From: Branchiostoma floridae
Taxonomy: Eukaryota > Chordata > Leptocardii > Amphioxiformes > Branchiostomatidae
Direction of reading: 5' to 3'
Length of the DNA stretch: 47,157 nt
Assembly (NCBI RefSeq): GCF_000003815.2
Contig: NC_049981.1
Span: 7,348,150 to 7,395,306 of the forward strand
The position numbers and the translations under genes are program-made. The notes under the pieces are model-generated. The model had not been told where the DNA came from. It searched no databases and saw nothing but the letters and a program-made list of their open reading frames with translations. Shown in pieces: positions 20,790 through 30,225 of the stretch; within the stretch, counting starts at the first letter, position 1, and the number at the start of each line of letters is the position of its first letter.

Positions 20790-21400
20790 CCAGTTAACGT
20801 AAGTTACCTACCGGTTGTACATGCAGGGACTGAGCTGATTTCGGTCCGGGTGTGTCTCCCTCGGCTTGCCAGTGTGCGGTGTGTCCTCAGTTGGGTAGTA
20901 AATATTCTAGTTAACATCATTCACGATGCATTTTCAGGCTCTCCCCCGCGATCATCATTGGTTAGAAAATATCGCGTGTCTTCAAAGTTTACTATGGAAC
21001 GGTTCCTGATAGACATCAGTACCTGATTGACAAGTCAGTTATGTAGACAATAAAGTCCAGGGCCCCAAGGATTGCCGGCCGAGCCTAGGGTGTTACCGGC
21101 GTAGCTTAGAGTGCTGCCGCTTACATGATAGAAATTTTAATGTTTCTTCTTTAGAAAGAAAGGAAGGTAGATATAACAGAGGAAATTTGATACCGAACGG
21201 GAGAGAAAGAAACAAATGTATAGGTTGAATCTTTAAAAATTTAACCGCTTTGCATGACTAACATCAGTGATAGTCAGTGTTCTGTTTTCCTTTCACCAAA
21301 TTGAAAAAAAATGGGAATGGATCATTCTAATGAGACGTTGTGTCATGGACATTTGCATGTACCTCATCCATTAAACAGTTTACAGCATGCACGTAAGGAC
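20790..21400. other. Non-coding, nothing recognisable
   Basis: No long open frame, RNA gene or inverted-repeat element is visible. The frame near 20787-21026 has no recognisable feature. Confidence 0.4.
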
Positions 21401-21404
21401 TACA

Positions 21405-21612
21405 CTCTCACTCCAAGCAGGTGTTAGGCTCCGCGGCTTTTTTTAACGTTTCTTAGATCGTTTTTATTTGGCTTTCTATTTTGTATTGTATCTGTACGTG
21501 TATTGTCAAGTTAGGTTTTGAGAATACAAGATACAATACAAAATAGAAAGCCCGGTAAAAACGACTAAAAAAACGTTAAAAAAAGGCCGGAGCCCAACCG
21601 CTGCTTGGAGAG
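21405..21612. mobile_element. Foldback MITE, family C (copy 4)
   Basis: CTCACTCCAAGCAGGTGTTAG and CCAACCGCTGCTTGGAGAG are the ends, with TA to the right. Long arms include GGCTTTCTATTTTGTATTGT paired with ACAATACAAAATAGAAAGCC. Confidence 0.78.
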
Positions 21613-21783
21613 TACGCAAGGACGATTGGAGAAGGATTTATATACATGTATGTGCATCATAACTAACATAAAGAAAACCCTTTTTTGCTCAGTGGCGCCT
21701 CTTGTGAAAAACTAAGCTTGCTTTTCGATCACAAGTAAAGTACATATTTAAGTAACCAAAGAAAAGTTGATAGATACAGGTTT

Positions 21784-21959
21784 GCATCCTCCTACGCAGG
21801 GACATCTAACAGCGAAACCGCCTGTCTGGATGTACCCTGCTCTTTCAACCGTCACCCTTAGTTCCTGACCGCCCTGCTTATAAATATTAAGAGGTTGAAA
21901 GAGCAGGGTACATCCAGACAGGCGGTTTGGCTGTTGGATGTCCCTGCGTAGGAGGATGC
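21784..21959. mobile_element. Near-perfect 176-bp hairpin element with 6-bp flanking repeat
   Basis: Arms at 21784-21850 and 21893-21959 are 67 nt long with two mismatches. The ends are GCATCCTCCTACGCAGGGAC / GTCCCTGCGTAGGAGGATGC. AGGTTT occurs directly on both sides (21778-21783, 21960-21965) and is the likely target-site duplication. Six base pairs is unusual; I do not assign a superfamily. It ends about 11 bp before the 1.7-kb tandem duplication. Confidence 0.8.
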
Positions 21960-22270
21960 AGGTTTGTGAATTTTACACAAAAGGTTGTCACGTTGCATCA
22001 CCTATCAATGTCCATTTTCTAGTGCAGTGTCTGCGAATGTCGATTTTACCAGACTCTAATTATCAAGTTGATGTAAAGGGGCAAGTGGACTAAATAAGGG
22101 GTTGTACGATATTTATAGGGGGAGGGCTGGTGCACTGGAAGTCCGATAAAAACATTGCCATGGCCCTCACCCCAATCTCCATTTTTTTTCAAGACCCCCC
22201 ACCTCAACAAATTCTGTTATGCCCCCCTCCCCACGTTAGGTATCGTTTAAACTGGTAAAAAATGACCTAC

Positions 22271-22279
22271 TATAAAAAG
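22271..22279 (+). promoter_or_regulatory. TATA box of candidate promoter, unit 1
   Basis: TATAAAAAG lies 95 bp before the ATG at 22366, a usual distance for a TATA-driven start near 22300. The same box is kept in unit 2 (23971). Confidence 0.5.
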
Positions 22280-22365
22280 CTACAGTATTAGGCTCGTTCC
22301 AGAGGCATCGCCAAAAAATTCCCGGAGTTCTTTGCAACGTACTGTGCATATACAACGGTGCACAA

Positions 22366-22599
22366 ATGCCGACGCCTCAGCCGAAAAACATAGAAGATTA
22401 TGTAAAAATGAAATGGGAATGTTCCCCCGAAGTAAGCCCTGGATCGCCGATGAACAGCGAGACAGTGACCGTGAGTTATCGGGGGCAGGATCGGGCTGGT
22501 TTAGTGGGAAACACGGTAGCGACAGCTGGCTCTGGGAGCGGTCTCGGAGACGCCATTTTGAGTTCAGTCTTCTCACATCCCAGCTCACCACAACATCAG
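22366..22599 (+). CDS. Candidate first coding exon (alpha) of the zinc-finger gene
   Basis: An ATG frame of 78 codons beginning MPTPQPKNIEDYVKMKWECS ends exactly at CAG followed by GTATTT, a splice donor in phase 0. The zinc-finger exon starting at 26759 has a strong acceptor in the same phase, so splicing would give a protein of about 812 residues with this segment as its N-terminus. No known domain (KRAB, BTB, SCAN or similar) is recognisable; the segment is rich in Ser, Gly and Pro. A TATA box sits 95 bp upstream. An upstream ATG at 22332 is out of frame in this unit. The reading frame could be fortuitous, but the duplicate at 24065-24295 keeps it open through eight substitutions and a 3-bp indel. 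Confidence 0.5.
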
Positions 22600-23970
22600 G
22601 TATTTATTACTGACTTACATCACGTCTTCATTGGGATTGCTGTACATAGCGCTATTTTCTGTTATATGGGTGAAGGGTGGTGGTTTGTTGCGTAGAAATT
22701 CGTTATTCTGAAAACATTATCGTTGCAGCCGAAGGTACTATTAAAAAGAGGGTCTGCATGGGGGTCTCGACAACGATTTACGCTGAATTAGCAATAAGCC
22801 CCAACGTATTACGCTAAATTTGGTCGCCACGCTACGAATTACCGAATTACGTAGATAAGATGGTTTTCCCTACGAATTACGGGAAATAGAAATAGGCTGC
22901 TGCTTACGGCATGCAGACCCTCTACTAAGCTTTAATGGGGCCCCCAAGCCCTTTTCCGTAGTAGAGCGTAATCGGCGGTTTTAATTCTACGTACTCCGTA
23001 GCGGGACCGCTCGAATTCAACGTAGAGTGTAATCAGTGTATTTTGCGTTGAGCGATATTGGCCCCTTTAATTCAACGTATTACGTAGAAGCTAACCAGAT
23101 TTTTCCGTAAAACGTAATTCATATGAATTGTTCGTAAAGCGTAATGAATATATGACATCAAACCTAACTAGACTACAGGCAAACTTTACCCGTGAAAATG
23201 CAAGAAATTGCAATTTACTTTTCAAAGGGTCCAGATTTCAAAATTTCACCGGACCTTCCTTGCCATGGCTCGCCCCTTCGGCACTGGACATTGTTAAAAT
23301 ATGTTGCGGGAGCGTTTAACTAATAGAAATTTCATTATCTAACTTGGCTTAATTAACCAGCAAAATGTACCCCTCAAATGCTGGAAATGATGTTTCAGAT
23401 GTTCAAGATTTCCTTTTTCCCCCTGGACGTCCCTTGCGACGTCTTGGGCCTCCGGTGCTCACGGCGTCGCTCCGGCACTCGTCGCCCTCAAAAATATTTT
23501 TTCCCGACAGAAATGTAATTAAATTAGTATAGTATGCCAGCAACTGCAGCAAAACCTAAATTTTTGATATCGTGTTCTGGACATGCTTTGCCTTTGGTCA
23601 TGATTTTTGAGTGGTAGGTAGCCCTCGAGACAGAGAGTAAATGCTATGAGTTTGGGGCCCCTACCGGCTTTTTTTACACAAAAGGTTGTCACGTTGCATC
23701 ACCTATCAATGTCCATTTTCTAGTGCAGTGTCTGCGAATGTCGATTTTACCAGACTCTAATTATCAAGTTGATGTGAAGGGGCAAGTGGACTAAATAAGG
23801 GGTTGTACGATATTTTTAGGGGGAGGGCTGGTGCAGTGGAAGTCCGATAAAAACATTGCCATGGCCCTCACCCCAATCTCCATTTTTTTTCAAGACCCCC
23901 CACCTCAACAAATTCTGTTATGCCCCCCTCCCCACGTTAGGTATCGTTTAAACTGGTAAAAATGACCTAC

Positions 23971-23979
23971 TATAAAAAG
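23971..23979 (+). promoter_or_regulatory. TATA box of candidate promoter, unit 2
   Basis: TATAAAAAG lies 94 bp before the ATG at 24065, identical in context to unit 1. Confidence 0.5.
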
Positions 23980-24064
23980 CTACAGTATTAGGCTCGTTCC
24001 AGAGGCATCGCCAAAAAATTCCCGGAGTTCTTTGCAACGTACTGTGCATATACAACGGTGCACA

Positions 24065-24295
24065 ATGCCGACGCCTCAGCCGAAAAACATAGAAGATGAT
24101 GTAAAAATGAAATGGGAATGTTCCCCCGAAGTAAGCCTTGGATCGCCGATGAACAGTGAGACAGTGACCGGGAGTTATCGGGGGCAGGATTGGGCTGGTT
24201 TAGTGGGAAACACGATCGCGACTGGCTCTGGGAGCAGTCTCGGAGACGCCATTTTGAGTTCAGTCTTCTCACATCCCAGCTCACCACAACATCAG
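24065..24295 (+). CDS. Candidate alternative first coding exon (beta) of the zinc-finger gene
   Basis: This is the duplicate of 22366-22599: 77 codons from MPTPQPKNIEDDVKMKWECS to a CAG|GTATTT donor, again phase 0. Against the alpha exon there are eight substitutions, seven of them changing amino acids (Y/D, P/L, V/G, R/W, V/I by two changes, G/S), one synonymous, and a 3-bp deletion removing one Ala. A one-base difference upstream puts the ATG at 24032 in frame here, which could extend the protein by 11 residues. Spliced to 26759 it would skip an intron of 2463 nt. If real, the gene has two promoters with slightly different N-termini. Confidence 0.5.
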
Positions 24296-25414
24296 GTATT
24301 TATTACTGACTTACATCACGTCTTCATTGGGATTGCTGTACATAGCGTTATTTTCTGTTATATGGGTGAAGGGTAGTGGTTTGTTGCGTAGAAATTCGTT
24401 ATTCTGAAAACATTATCGTTGCAGCCGAAGGTACTATTAAAAAGAGGGTCTGCATCAAGTGCATGGGGGGTCTCGACAACGATTTACGCTGAATTAGCAT
24501 TAGCCCCAACGTATTACGCTAAATTTGGTCGCCACGCTACGAATTACGTAGATAAGATGGTTTTCCCTACGAATTACGGGAAATAGAAATAGGCTGCTGC
24601 TTACGGCATGCAGACCCTCTACTAAGCTTTAATGGGGCCCCCAAGCCCTTTTCCGTAGTAGAGCGTCATCGGCGGTTTTAATTCTACGTACTCCGTAGCG
24701 GGACCGCTCGAATTCAACGTAGAGTGCAATCAGTGTATTTTGCGTTGAGCGATATTGGCCCCATTTAATTCAACGTATTACGTAGAAGCTAACCAGATTT
24801 CTCCGTAAAACGTAATTCATATGAATTGTTCGTAAAGCGTAATGAATATATGACATCAAACCTAACTAGACTACAGGCAAACTTTACCCGTGAAAATGCA
24901 AGAAATTGCAATTTACTTTTCAAAGGGTCCAGATTTCAAAATTTCACCGGACCTTCCTTGCCATGGCTCGCCCCTTCGGCACTGGACATTGTTAAAATAT
25001 GTTGCGGGAGCGTTTAACTAATAGAAATTTCATTATCTAACTTGGCTTAATTAACCAGCAAAATGTACCCCTCAAATGCTGGAAATGATGTTTCAGATGT
25101 TCAAGATTTCCTTTTTCCCCCTGGACGTCCCTTGCGACGTCTTGGGCCTCCGGTGCTCACGGCGTCGCTCCGGCACTCGTCGCCCTCAAAAATATTTTTT
25201 CCCGACAGAAATGTAATTAAATTAGTATAGTATGCCAGCAACTGCAGCAAAACCTAAATTTTTGATATCGTGTTCTGGACATGCTTTGCCTTTGGTCATG
25301 ATTTTTGAGTGGTAGGTAGCCCTCGAGACAGAGAGTAAATGCTATGAGTTTGGGGCCCCTAGCGGCTTTTTTGGAACTATAGGCGCCGGTTTCCTTTCAA
25401 GATTTGGACAAGAA

Positions 25415-25975
25415 TAGCTCGACAACGTGTTGACGGATCATCATGATTTTTGGTATGTAGATAGAATGAGTGATGACTAACATAATGGAATACTAATCAT
25501 GCAAATCAAAAGCTAATTTGCATAATTACTGAGAAAAGTTTATAAATCCACTGCATTCTATGATAGTACTTTCAAACTTGTCACATACGTAGCTGGGAAG
25601 GAGAGAAATGTCAATAGATGTCAATTATTCAAATGACGACCTCATTTGTATACTTAATGAGAAAATATGAACGTGTTAACGGATCATCATGATTTTTTGT
25701 ATGTAGATAGCCCAAGTGAAGACCTACATAACGAGATACTGATTATGCAAATCAACAGCTAATTTGCATAATTAATGAGAGTTCATAAATTCACTCCATT
25801 CTATGATGGAACTTGCAAACATGTCACATATGTAACTGAGAAAGAGAGAATTGTTGATAGATATTAATTATGCAAATGACAACCTCATTCGCACAATTAA
25901 TTAGAAAATATAAACGTATTGACGGATTGTCATGAGTTTTGGTATGTAGATAGCCTAATGAATACTTTTTTGTGC
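25415..25975 (+). repeat. ~245-bp tandem repeat with inverted octamer pairs
   Basis: Two full units (about 25421-25668 and 25669-25911) and part of a third share GACGGAT(C/T)(A/G)TCATGA and TGTATGTAGATAG. Both full units hold ATGCAAAT and ATTTGCAT face to face, 9 nt apart (25499/25516 and 25745/25762). A diverged relative is at 34980-35300. No coding capacity. Confidence 0.75.
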
Positions 25976-26249
25976 GAAATTCTATAAACCAACAGGCATA
26001 TGAAATAAAATGTAATTAGTAAAACATTTATGTATACAGACACCATTCTACATAACAAACCTGGTTTATTTGGCAAAGGTATGTGTTCGTGGAACTCTAA
26101 AAGATAAAAAAAGATAAAGAGGTTTAACCACAGACTGAGGAAAAACTTTCCTGGCAGACAAAGCTGATGGCATTTCCATAATTTGAAAATACATATGGTC
26201 AAGTTATTGATGGCAACATATTTTCATCATTTCGAGCGCTGAAGACTCA

Positions 26250-26660
26250 AGTCGTCACAAGGTAGGGCTGGGAAAATTTTGGAATCTGGACCCTCTGAAA
26301 CACCCTTTCCTGCATTTTGAGGGACAAATTTTGATGGCATTTCTTTTTGATAAAAAGTTAATGAGGGCAACGTCCCAACATATTTTCCCTTTGTCAAACA
26401 AATAGCAGAAGAAAGGCCATAACAAGAGACATTCAAACGAATTATGAAATATAACCTTCTGAAATGTCATTTCCTGCATTTACTAGTACATTTTGCTGTA
26501 AACTAAGGTAAGTTTGATAATACATTTCTATTAGTTTAAAAAAGTTTTTAGGTTGACGTTCCAACGATATCATTTTTTACCATGTCCAGTGCCAAAGGCG
26601 CAAGCCGTTGCAACGGAGGTCCAGACAAATTTGGACCCTCCAAATTTCCATATGACAGAT
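26250..26660 (-). repeat. Inverted partial copies of the 1.7-kb unit's 3' part
   Basis: The 26455-26645 sequence matches the reverse complement of about 23228-23410 in order: CTGAAATGTCATTTCCTGCA, ACATTTTGCTG, TTTCTATTAGTTTAAA, CATGTCCAGTGCC. A second fragment at 26260-26330 repeats part of it (GAATCTGGACCCTCTGAAA). The apparent start codon at 26582 falls inside this repeat, so the zinc-finger protein probably does not begin there. Confidence 0.75.
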
Positions 26661-26758
26661 TGCCTATGAAGCTTTTTGGTCAGCTTTTCAAATTCCTCAT
26701 CAGTTTTTTTTTCAAATATAGACAATTAAATATGTCCTTCCTTTGGTTTCCTTCCCAG

Positions 26759-28963
26759 CCTAATGTTTCACACAGTGGAGAGATGGAACACCATGGGAAT
26801 GATGCGATCCACACCGCAGAACAGGAATCCAGTTTTTACAAACTTTCAAGACACGCTAGTGAGAAACCCTACATGTGTGGGGAGTGTGGGTACAGGGCAG
26901 CTAAAAAGTCTGTCTTATCCCTACATATGAGAACCCACACAGGAGAAAAACCCTACAAATGCGACCAGTGTGACTATTCTGCAGCACGGAAACCCACTTT
27001 GGACAAACACCATGCAGCAAAACACACCGGTGAGAAACCCTACATGTGTGGGGAGTGTGGGCACAGGACAACTTCCAAGTCTGTCTTATCCCAACATATG
27101 AGAACCCACACAGGAGAAAAACCCTACAAGTGTGATCAGTGTGACTATTCTGCTTCAGTGAAGTCCAGATTGGTCCATCATTTAACACAACATACTGACG
27201 AAAAACCTTATTTATGTGATGAGTGTGGGTACAGGACAGCTGACAAGTCTAATTTATCCCGACATATGAGAACCCATACAGGAGAAAAACCCTACAAGTG
27301 TGGTGAGTGTGGGTACAGGACAGCTAAAAAGTCTCATTTAACCAGTCATATGAAAACCCACACAGGAGAGAAACCTTACAAGTGTGACCATTGCGATTAT
27401 TCTGCAGCAGAAAAATCCTATTTGCACTGTCATTTTTTAAGAAAACATACAGGTGAAAAACCCTATTTATGTGATGAGTGTGGGTACAGGACAGCTGACA
27501 AGTCTAACTTATCCCGTCATATGAGAACCCATACAGGAGAAAAACCCTACAAGTGTGACCAGTGTAACTATTCTACAGCAATGAAATCCAAATTGGTCCG
27601 TCATTTAACACAACATACCGGTACTGTCGAAAAACCCTATTTATGTGATGAGTGTGGGTACAGGACAGCTGAAAAGTCTAATTTATCCCGACATATGAGA
27701 ACCCATACAGGAGAAAAACCTTACAAGTGCGACCAGTGCGATTATTTTTCAGCACAGAAATCCAAATTGGTCCGTCATTTAACAAAACACACTGGAGAGA
27801 AACCTTACATGTGTGGGGAGTGTGGGTACAGGACAGCTGACAAGTCAAACTTATCCCAACATATGAGAATCCACACAGGAGAAAAACCCTACAAGTGTGA
27901 CCAGTGTGACTATTCTACAGCAGTGAAATCCAAATTGGTCCGTCATTTAACACAACATACCGGTACTGTCGAAAAACCGTATTTTTGTGATCATTGTGGG
28001 TACAGGGCAGCTGAAAAATCTAGGTTATCCCAACATATGAGAATTCACACAGGACAAAAACCTTACAAGTGTGACCAGTGTGACTTTTCTACAGCACAGA
28101 AATCGAATTTGGACCAACACCATGTTGCCAAACACACAGGTGAGAAACCCTACATGTGTGGTGAGTGTGGGTACAGGGCAGCTTACAAGTCTGACTTATC
28201 CAAACATATGAGAACCCACACAGGAGAAAAACCATACAAGTGTGACCAGTGTAACTATTCTACAGCAGTGAAAACCAATTTGGCCCGTCATTTAACACAA
28301 CATACTGACGAAAAAAACTTTTTATGTGGTGAATGTGGGTACAGGACAGCTGACAAATATAACTTAACCCGGCATATGAGAAACCATATGGGAGAAAAAC
28401 CAAAGAATTACAATTGTGACTATTGTGACTATTCTGCAGCAGAGAAATCCACTTTGCACTATCATCTAACAAAACACACCGGTGAGAAACCCTACACGTG
28501 TGACGAATGTGGGTACAGGACAGCTAAAAAGTCTGCCTTATCCCGACATATGAGAACCCATACAGGAGAAAAACCCTACAAGTGTGACCAGTGTGATTAT
28601 TCTGCTGCAACAAAATCATATTTGGACCAACATCGCACAAAACACACTGGAGAGAAGCCCTACATGTGTGGGGAGTGTGGGTACAGAGCAGCTCTCAAGG
28701 AAAACTTATTACGACATATGAGAGCCCACACAGGAGAAAAACCCTACAAATGCGACCATTGTTCGTATTCTACAGCAGATAAATCCAATTTGAACCGACA
28801 TGTAACAAAACATACTGAAGAAAGACTCTACATGTGTGATGAGTGTGGGTACAGGACAGCTGACAAGGACAACTTATCCCAACATATTATGAGAACCCAT
28901 ACAGGAGAAAGGCCCTACAAATGTGACCAGGCTGACGTTTTAACAGCACAGAAAGACCATTAG
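26759..28963 (+). CDS. C2H2 zinc-finger protein, 24 intact tandem fingers (terminal exon)
   Basis: The exon encodes 734 residues: about 40 leader residues, then 24 complete C-X2-C-X12-H-X3/4-H fingers joined by TGEKP linkers. Fingers mostly alternate between an A type (CGECGYRTA.KS.LS.HMRTH) and a B type (CDQCDYSTA.KS.L..H.TKH). Such arrays are nuclear DNA-binding proteins; helix positions -1 and 3 vary most, as expected for sequence recognition. I start the exon at 26759 because TTTGGTTTCCTTCCCAG is a good 3' splice site and the 59 codons before it lie in repeat DNA. It matches the phase-0 donors at 22600 and 24296. Finger 25 lacks its second Cys and has TAG in place of the conserved Leu codon (TTG in sister fingers), ending the frame. 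Target and function unknown. Confidence 0.85.
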   Translation, partial: PNVSHSGEMEHHGNDAIHTAEQESSFYKLSRHASEKPYMCGECGYRAAKKSVLSLHMRTHTGEKPYKCDQCDYSAARKPTLDKHHAAKHTGEKPYMCGECGHRTTSKSVLSQHMRTHTGEKPYKCDQCDYSASVKSRLVHHLTQHTDEKPYLCDECGYRTADKSNLSRHMRTHTGEKPYKCGECGYRTAKKSHLTSHMKTHTGEKPYKCDHCDYSAAEKSYLHCHFLRKHTGEKPYLCDECGYRTADKSNLSRHMRTHTGEKPYKCDQCNYSTAMKSKLVRHLTQHTGTVEKPYLCDECGYRTAEKSNLSRHMRTHTGEKPYKCDQCDYFSAQKSKLVRHLTKHTGEKPYMCGECGYRTADKSNLSQHMRIHTGEKPYKCDQCDYSTAVKSKLVRHLTQHTGTVEKPYFCDHCGYRAAEKSRLSQHMRIHTGQKPYKCDQCDFSTAQKSNLDQHHVAKHTGEKPYMCGECGYRAAYKSDLSKHMRTHTGEKPYKCDQCNYSTAVKTNLARHLTQHTDEKNFLCGECGYRTADKYNLTRHMRNHMGEKPKNYNCDYCDYSAAEKSTLHYHLTKHTGEKPYTCDECGYRTAKKSALSRHMRTHTGEKPYKCDQCDYSAATKSYLDQHRTKHTGEKPYMCGECGYRAALKENLLRHMRAHTGEKPYKCDHCSYSTADKSNLNRHVTKHTEERLYMCDECGYRTADKDNLSQHIMRTHTGERPYKCDQADVLTAQKDH

Positions 28964-29500
28964 GACCAACATCTAACAAAACACACCGGTGAGAAACCCT
29001 ACATGTGTGAAGAATGTGGGCACAGGACAGCTAAAAAGTCTCGTTTATCTCTTCATATGAGAACCCACACAGGATACAAGTGTGACCAGTCTGACTATTT
29101 TGCAGCAGGCAAATCCCATTTGAACCGTCATTTAACACAACATACTGATAAAAAGCCCTATCTATGTGGCGGGTGTGAGTACAGGACAGCTGACAAGTCT
29201 AACTTTTCCCGACATACGAGAACCCACACCGGAGAAAAACTATACAATTACAAGTGTGACCAGTGTGACTATTCTGCATCACAGAAATCCACTTTGAACC
29301 AACATCGTACAAAACACACTGGAGAAAAACCCTACATGTGTGGGGAGTGTGGGTACAGGACATCTCACAAGTCTCATTTAGTTACACATTTGAGAACTCA
29401 CACAGGAGAAAAACCCTACAAGTGTGACCAGTGTGACTATTCTACTGCAGTGAAATGCAGTTTAACTCAACATCGAAGAAAGCACACTCGACTGATTTGA
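28964..29500 (+). pseudogene. Continuation of the zinc-finger array beyond the stop (fingers 25-31)
   Basis: The same frame continues open after the TAG for another 178 codons: the second half of finger 25 and six more fingers, closing with HTRLI and a stop, which looks like a genuine old C-terminus. Decay is visible: finger 27 has CDQS instead of CDQC, its linker has lost EKP, and finger 28 has CGGCEYR. Either the array was shortened by the nonsense change, or the TAG is a sequence error or polymorphism and the protein normally has about 31 fingers. Confidence 0.75.
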
Positions 29501-29898
29501 GAGGCCCTACGTTTGTGGAGTTGGGCCGCTGGCAAGTTTAGCTCGCCTTATGAAAATACACATAATAAAAAGACCCTACCAATGTGACCAGTGAAACTGT
29601 TCTACAACACACTTTGGACCAACATCTAACGATACATGCCTACGTAGCGCGTGTGGGGAGTGTGGATACAGGGCAGCTCAAAAGTCCAACTTGCCCAGAC
29701 ATGTGAGAACCACTAGGGTTCTCACACTAGAGAAAATCCTGCAAATGTGACCACCAGTCTGACTTTTGGCAGTGAAAAAATATTCTTTGTTGAGCAAACA
29801 TCAAACAAAACAATGGAGGGAATGGTGATAATGAATTGAGTGAAACTTTACATGTGTGTGAAGCGTGGATACGGGGCAGCGTTCACGTAGGATTTATC
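29501..29898 (+). pseudogene. Decayed zinc-finger relics
   Basis: Recognisable pieces of A- and B-type fingers in shifting frames: AATGTGACCAGTGAAACTGT, TGTGGGGAGTGTGGATACAG, GGGCAGCTCAAAAGTCCAAC, AAATGTGACCACCAGTCTGA. Frameshifts and stops rule out translation. This shows the array once extended further, before the LINE junction at about 29900. Confidence 0.75.
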
Positions 29899-29901
29899 TG
29901 A

Positions 29902-30225
29902 ACAACGGCCACCGAACGTGCGCAGGAGCGGGCATTACGCATCATCCTTGGACGGGCCTGCACAGACTACAATACTGCACTCCATGTCTGTAACCTAGAG
30001 ACACTTGCTAGCAGAAGAGCTCAAAGCCTGTGTGTCAAGTTTGCGAGCAGCATGACAACATCAGAAAGAACTGTTGATTTAATACCAACTTCTAGAAAAC
30101 TAACGCACGGACGGTCAATGAGAAGTTCGAACAAACCAACACTACCAACCTGCAGAACTATTAGGTTTTCTAATACTAGTAGTCCTGTGCCATCACTGCT
30201 GCACATACTCAATTCCATGAAGTGA
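29902..30225 (+). pseudogene. C-terminus of a CR1/L2-type LINE ORF2
   Basis: 107 residues in one open frame with ERAQERALRIILGRACTDYN followed by a LETLASRRAQSLCVKFA stretch, the conserved tail after the reverse-transcriptase domain of CR1/L2/Jockey-group elements. It is joined directly to zinc-finger relics on the left, with no 5' part, as expected of a 5'-truncated insertion. It ends in a stop followed by a LINE 3' UTR. Confidence 0.8.

Larger units (their letters stand above)
21971..23671 (+). repeat. 1.7-kb tandem duplication, unit 1
   Basis: Starts TTTTACACAAAAGGTTGTCA and repeats from 23672 with a period of 1701 bp. The units are nearly identical outside the candidate exon: about 3 substitutions in the 395 bp before it and roughly 8 in the ~1070 bp after, plus small indels. 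Each unit contains a TATA box, an ATG frame with splice donor, an ACGTA/TACGT-rich AT stretch and a CCCCTA(C/G)CGGCTTTTTT end. The near-identity implies a recent duplication. Confidence 0.9.
23672..25372 (+). repeat. 1.7-kb tandem duplication, unit 2
   Basis: Second copy of 21971-23671. It differs by an 11-base insertion near 24454, loss of 9 bases near 24540 and scattered substitutions. It ends CCCCTAGCGGCTTTTTT and then joins different sequence (GGAACTATAGGCGCC). Confidence 0.9.

Noticed and set aside
26582-26758. ATG at 26582 as start of the zinc-finger protein
   Set aside because: These 59 codons lie in an inverted copy of a dispersed repeat and are followed by a good splice acceptor; the upstream exons give a better phase-matched start.
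26901-28472. Minus-strand frames across the zinc-finger exon (also 44565-45861 for the second array)
   Set aside because: They are antisense shadows of the periodic finger codons.
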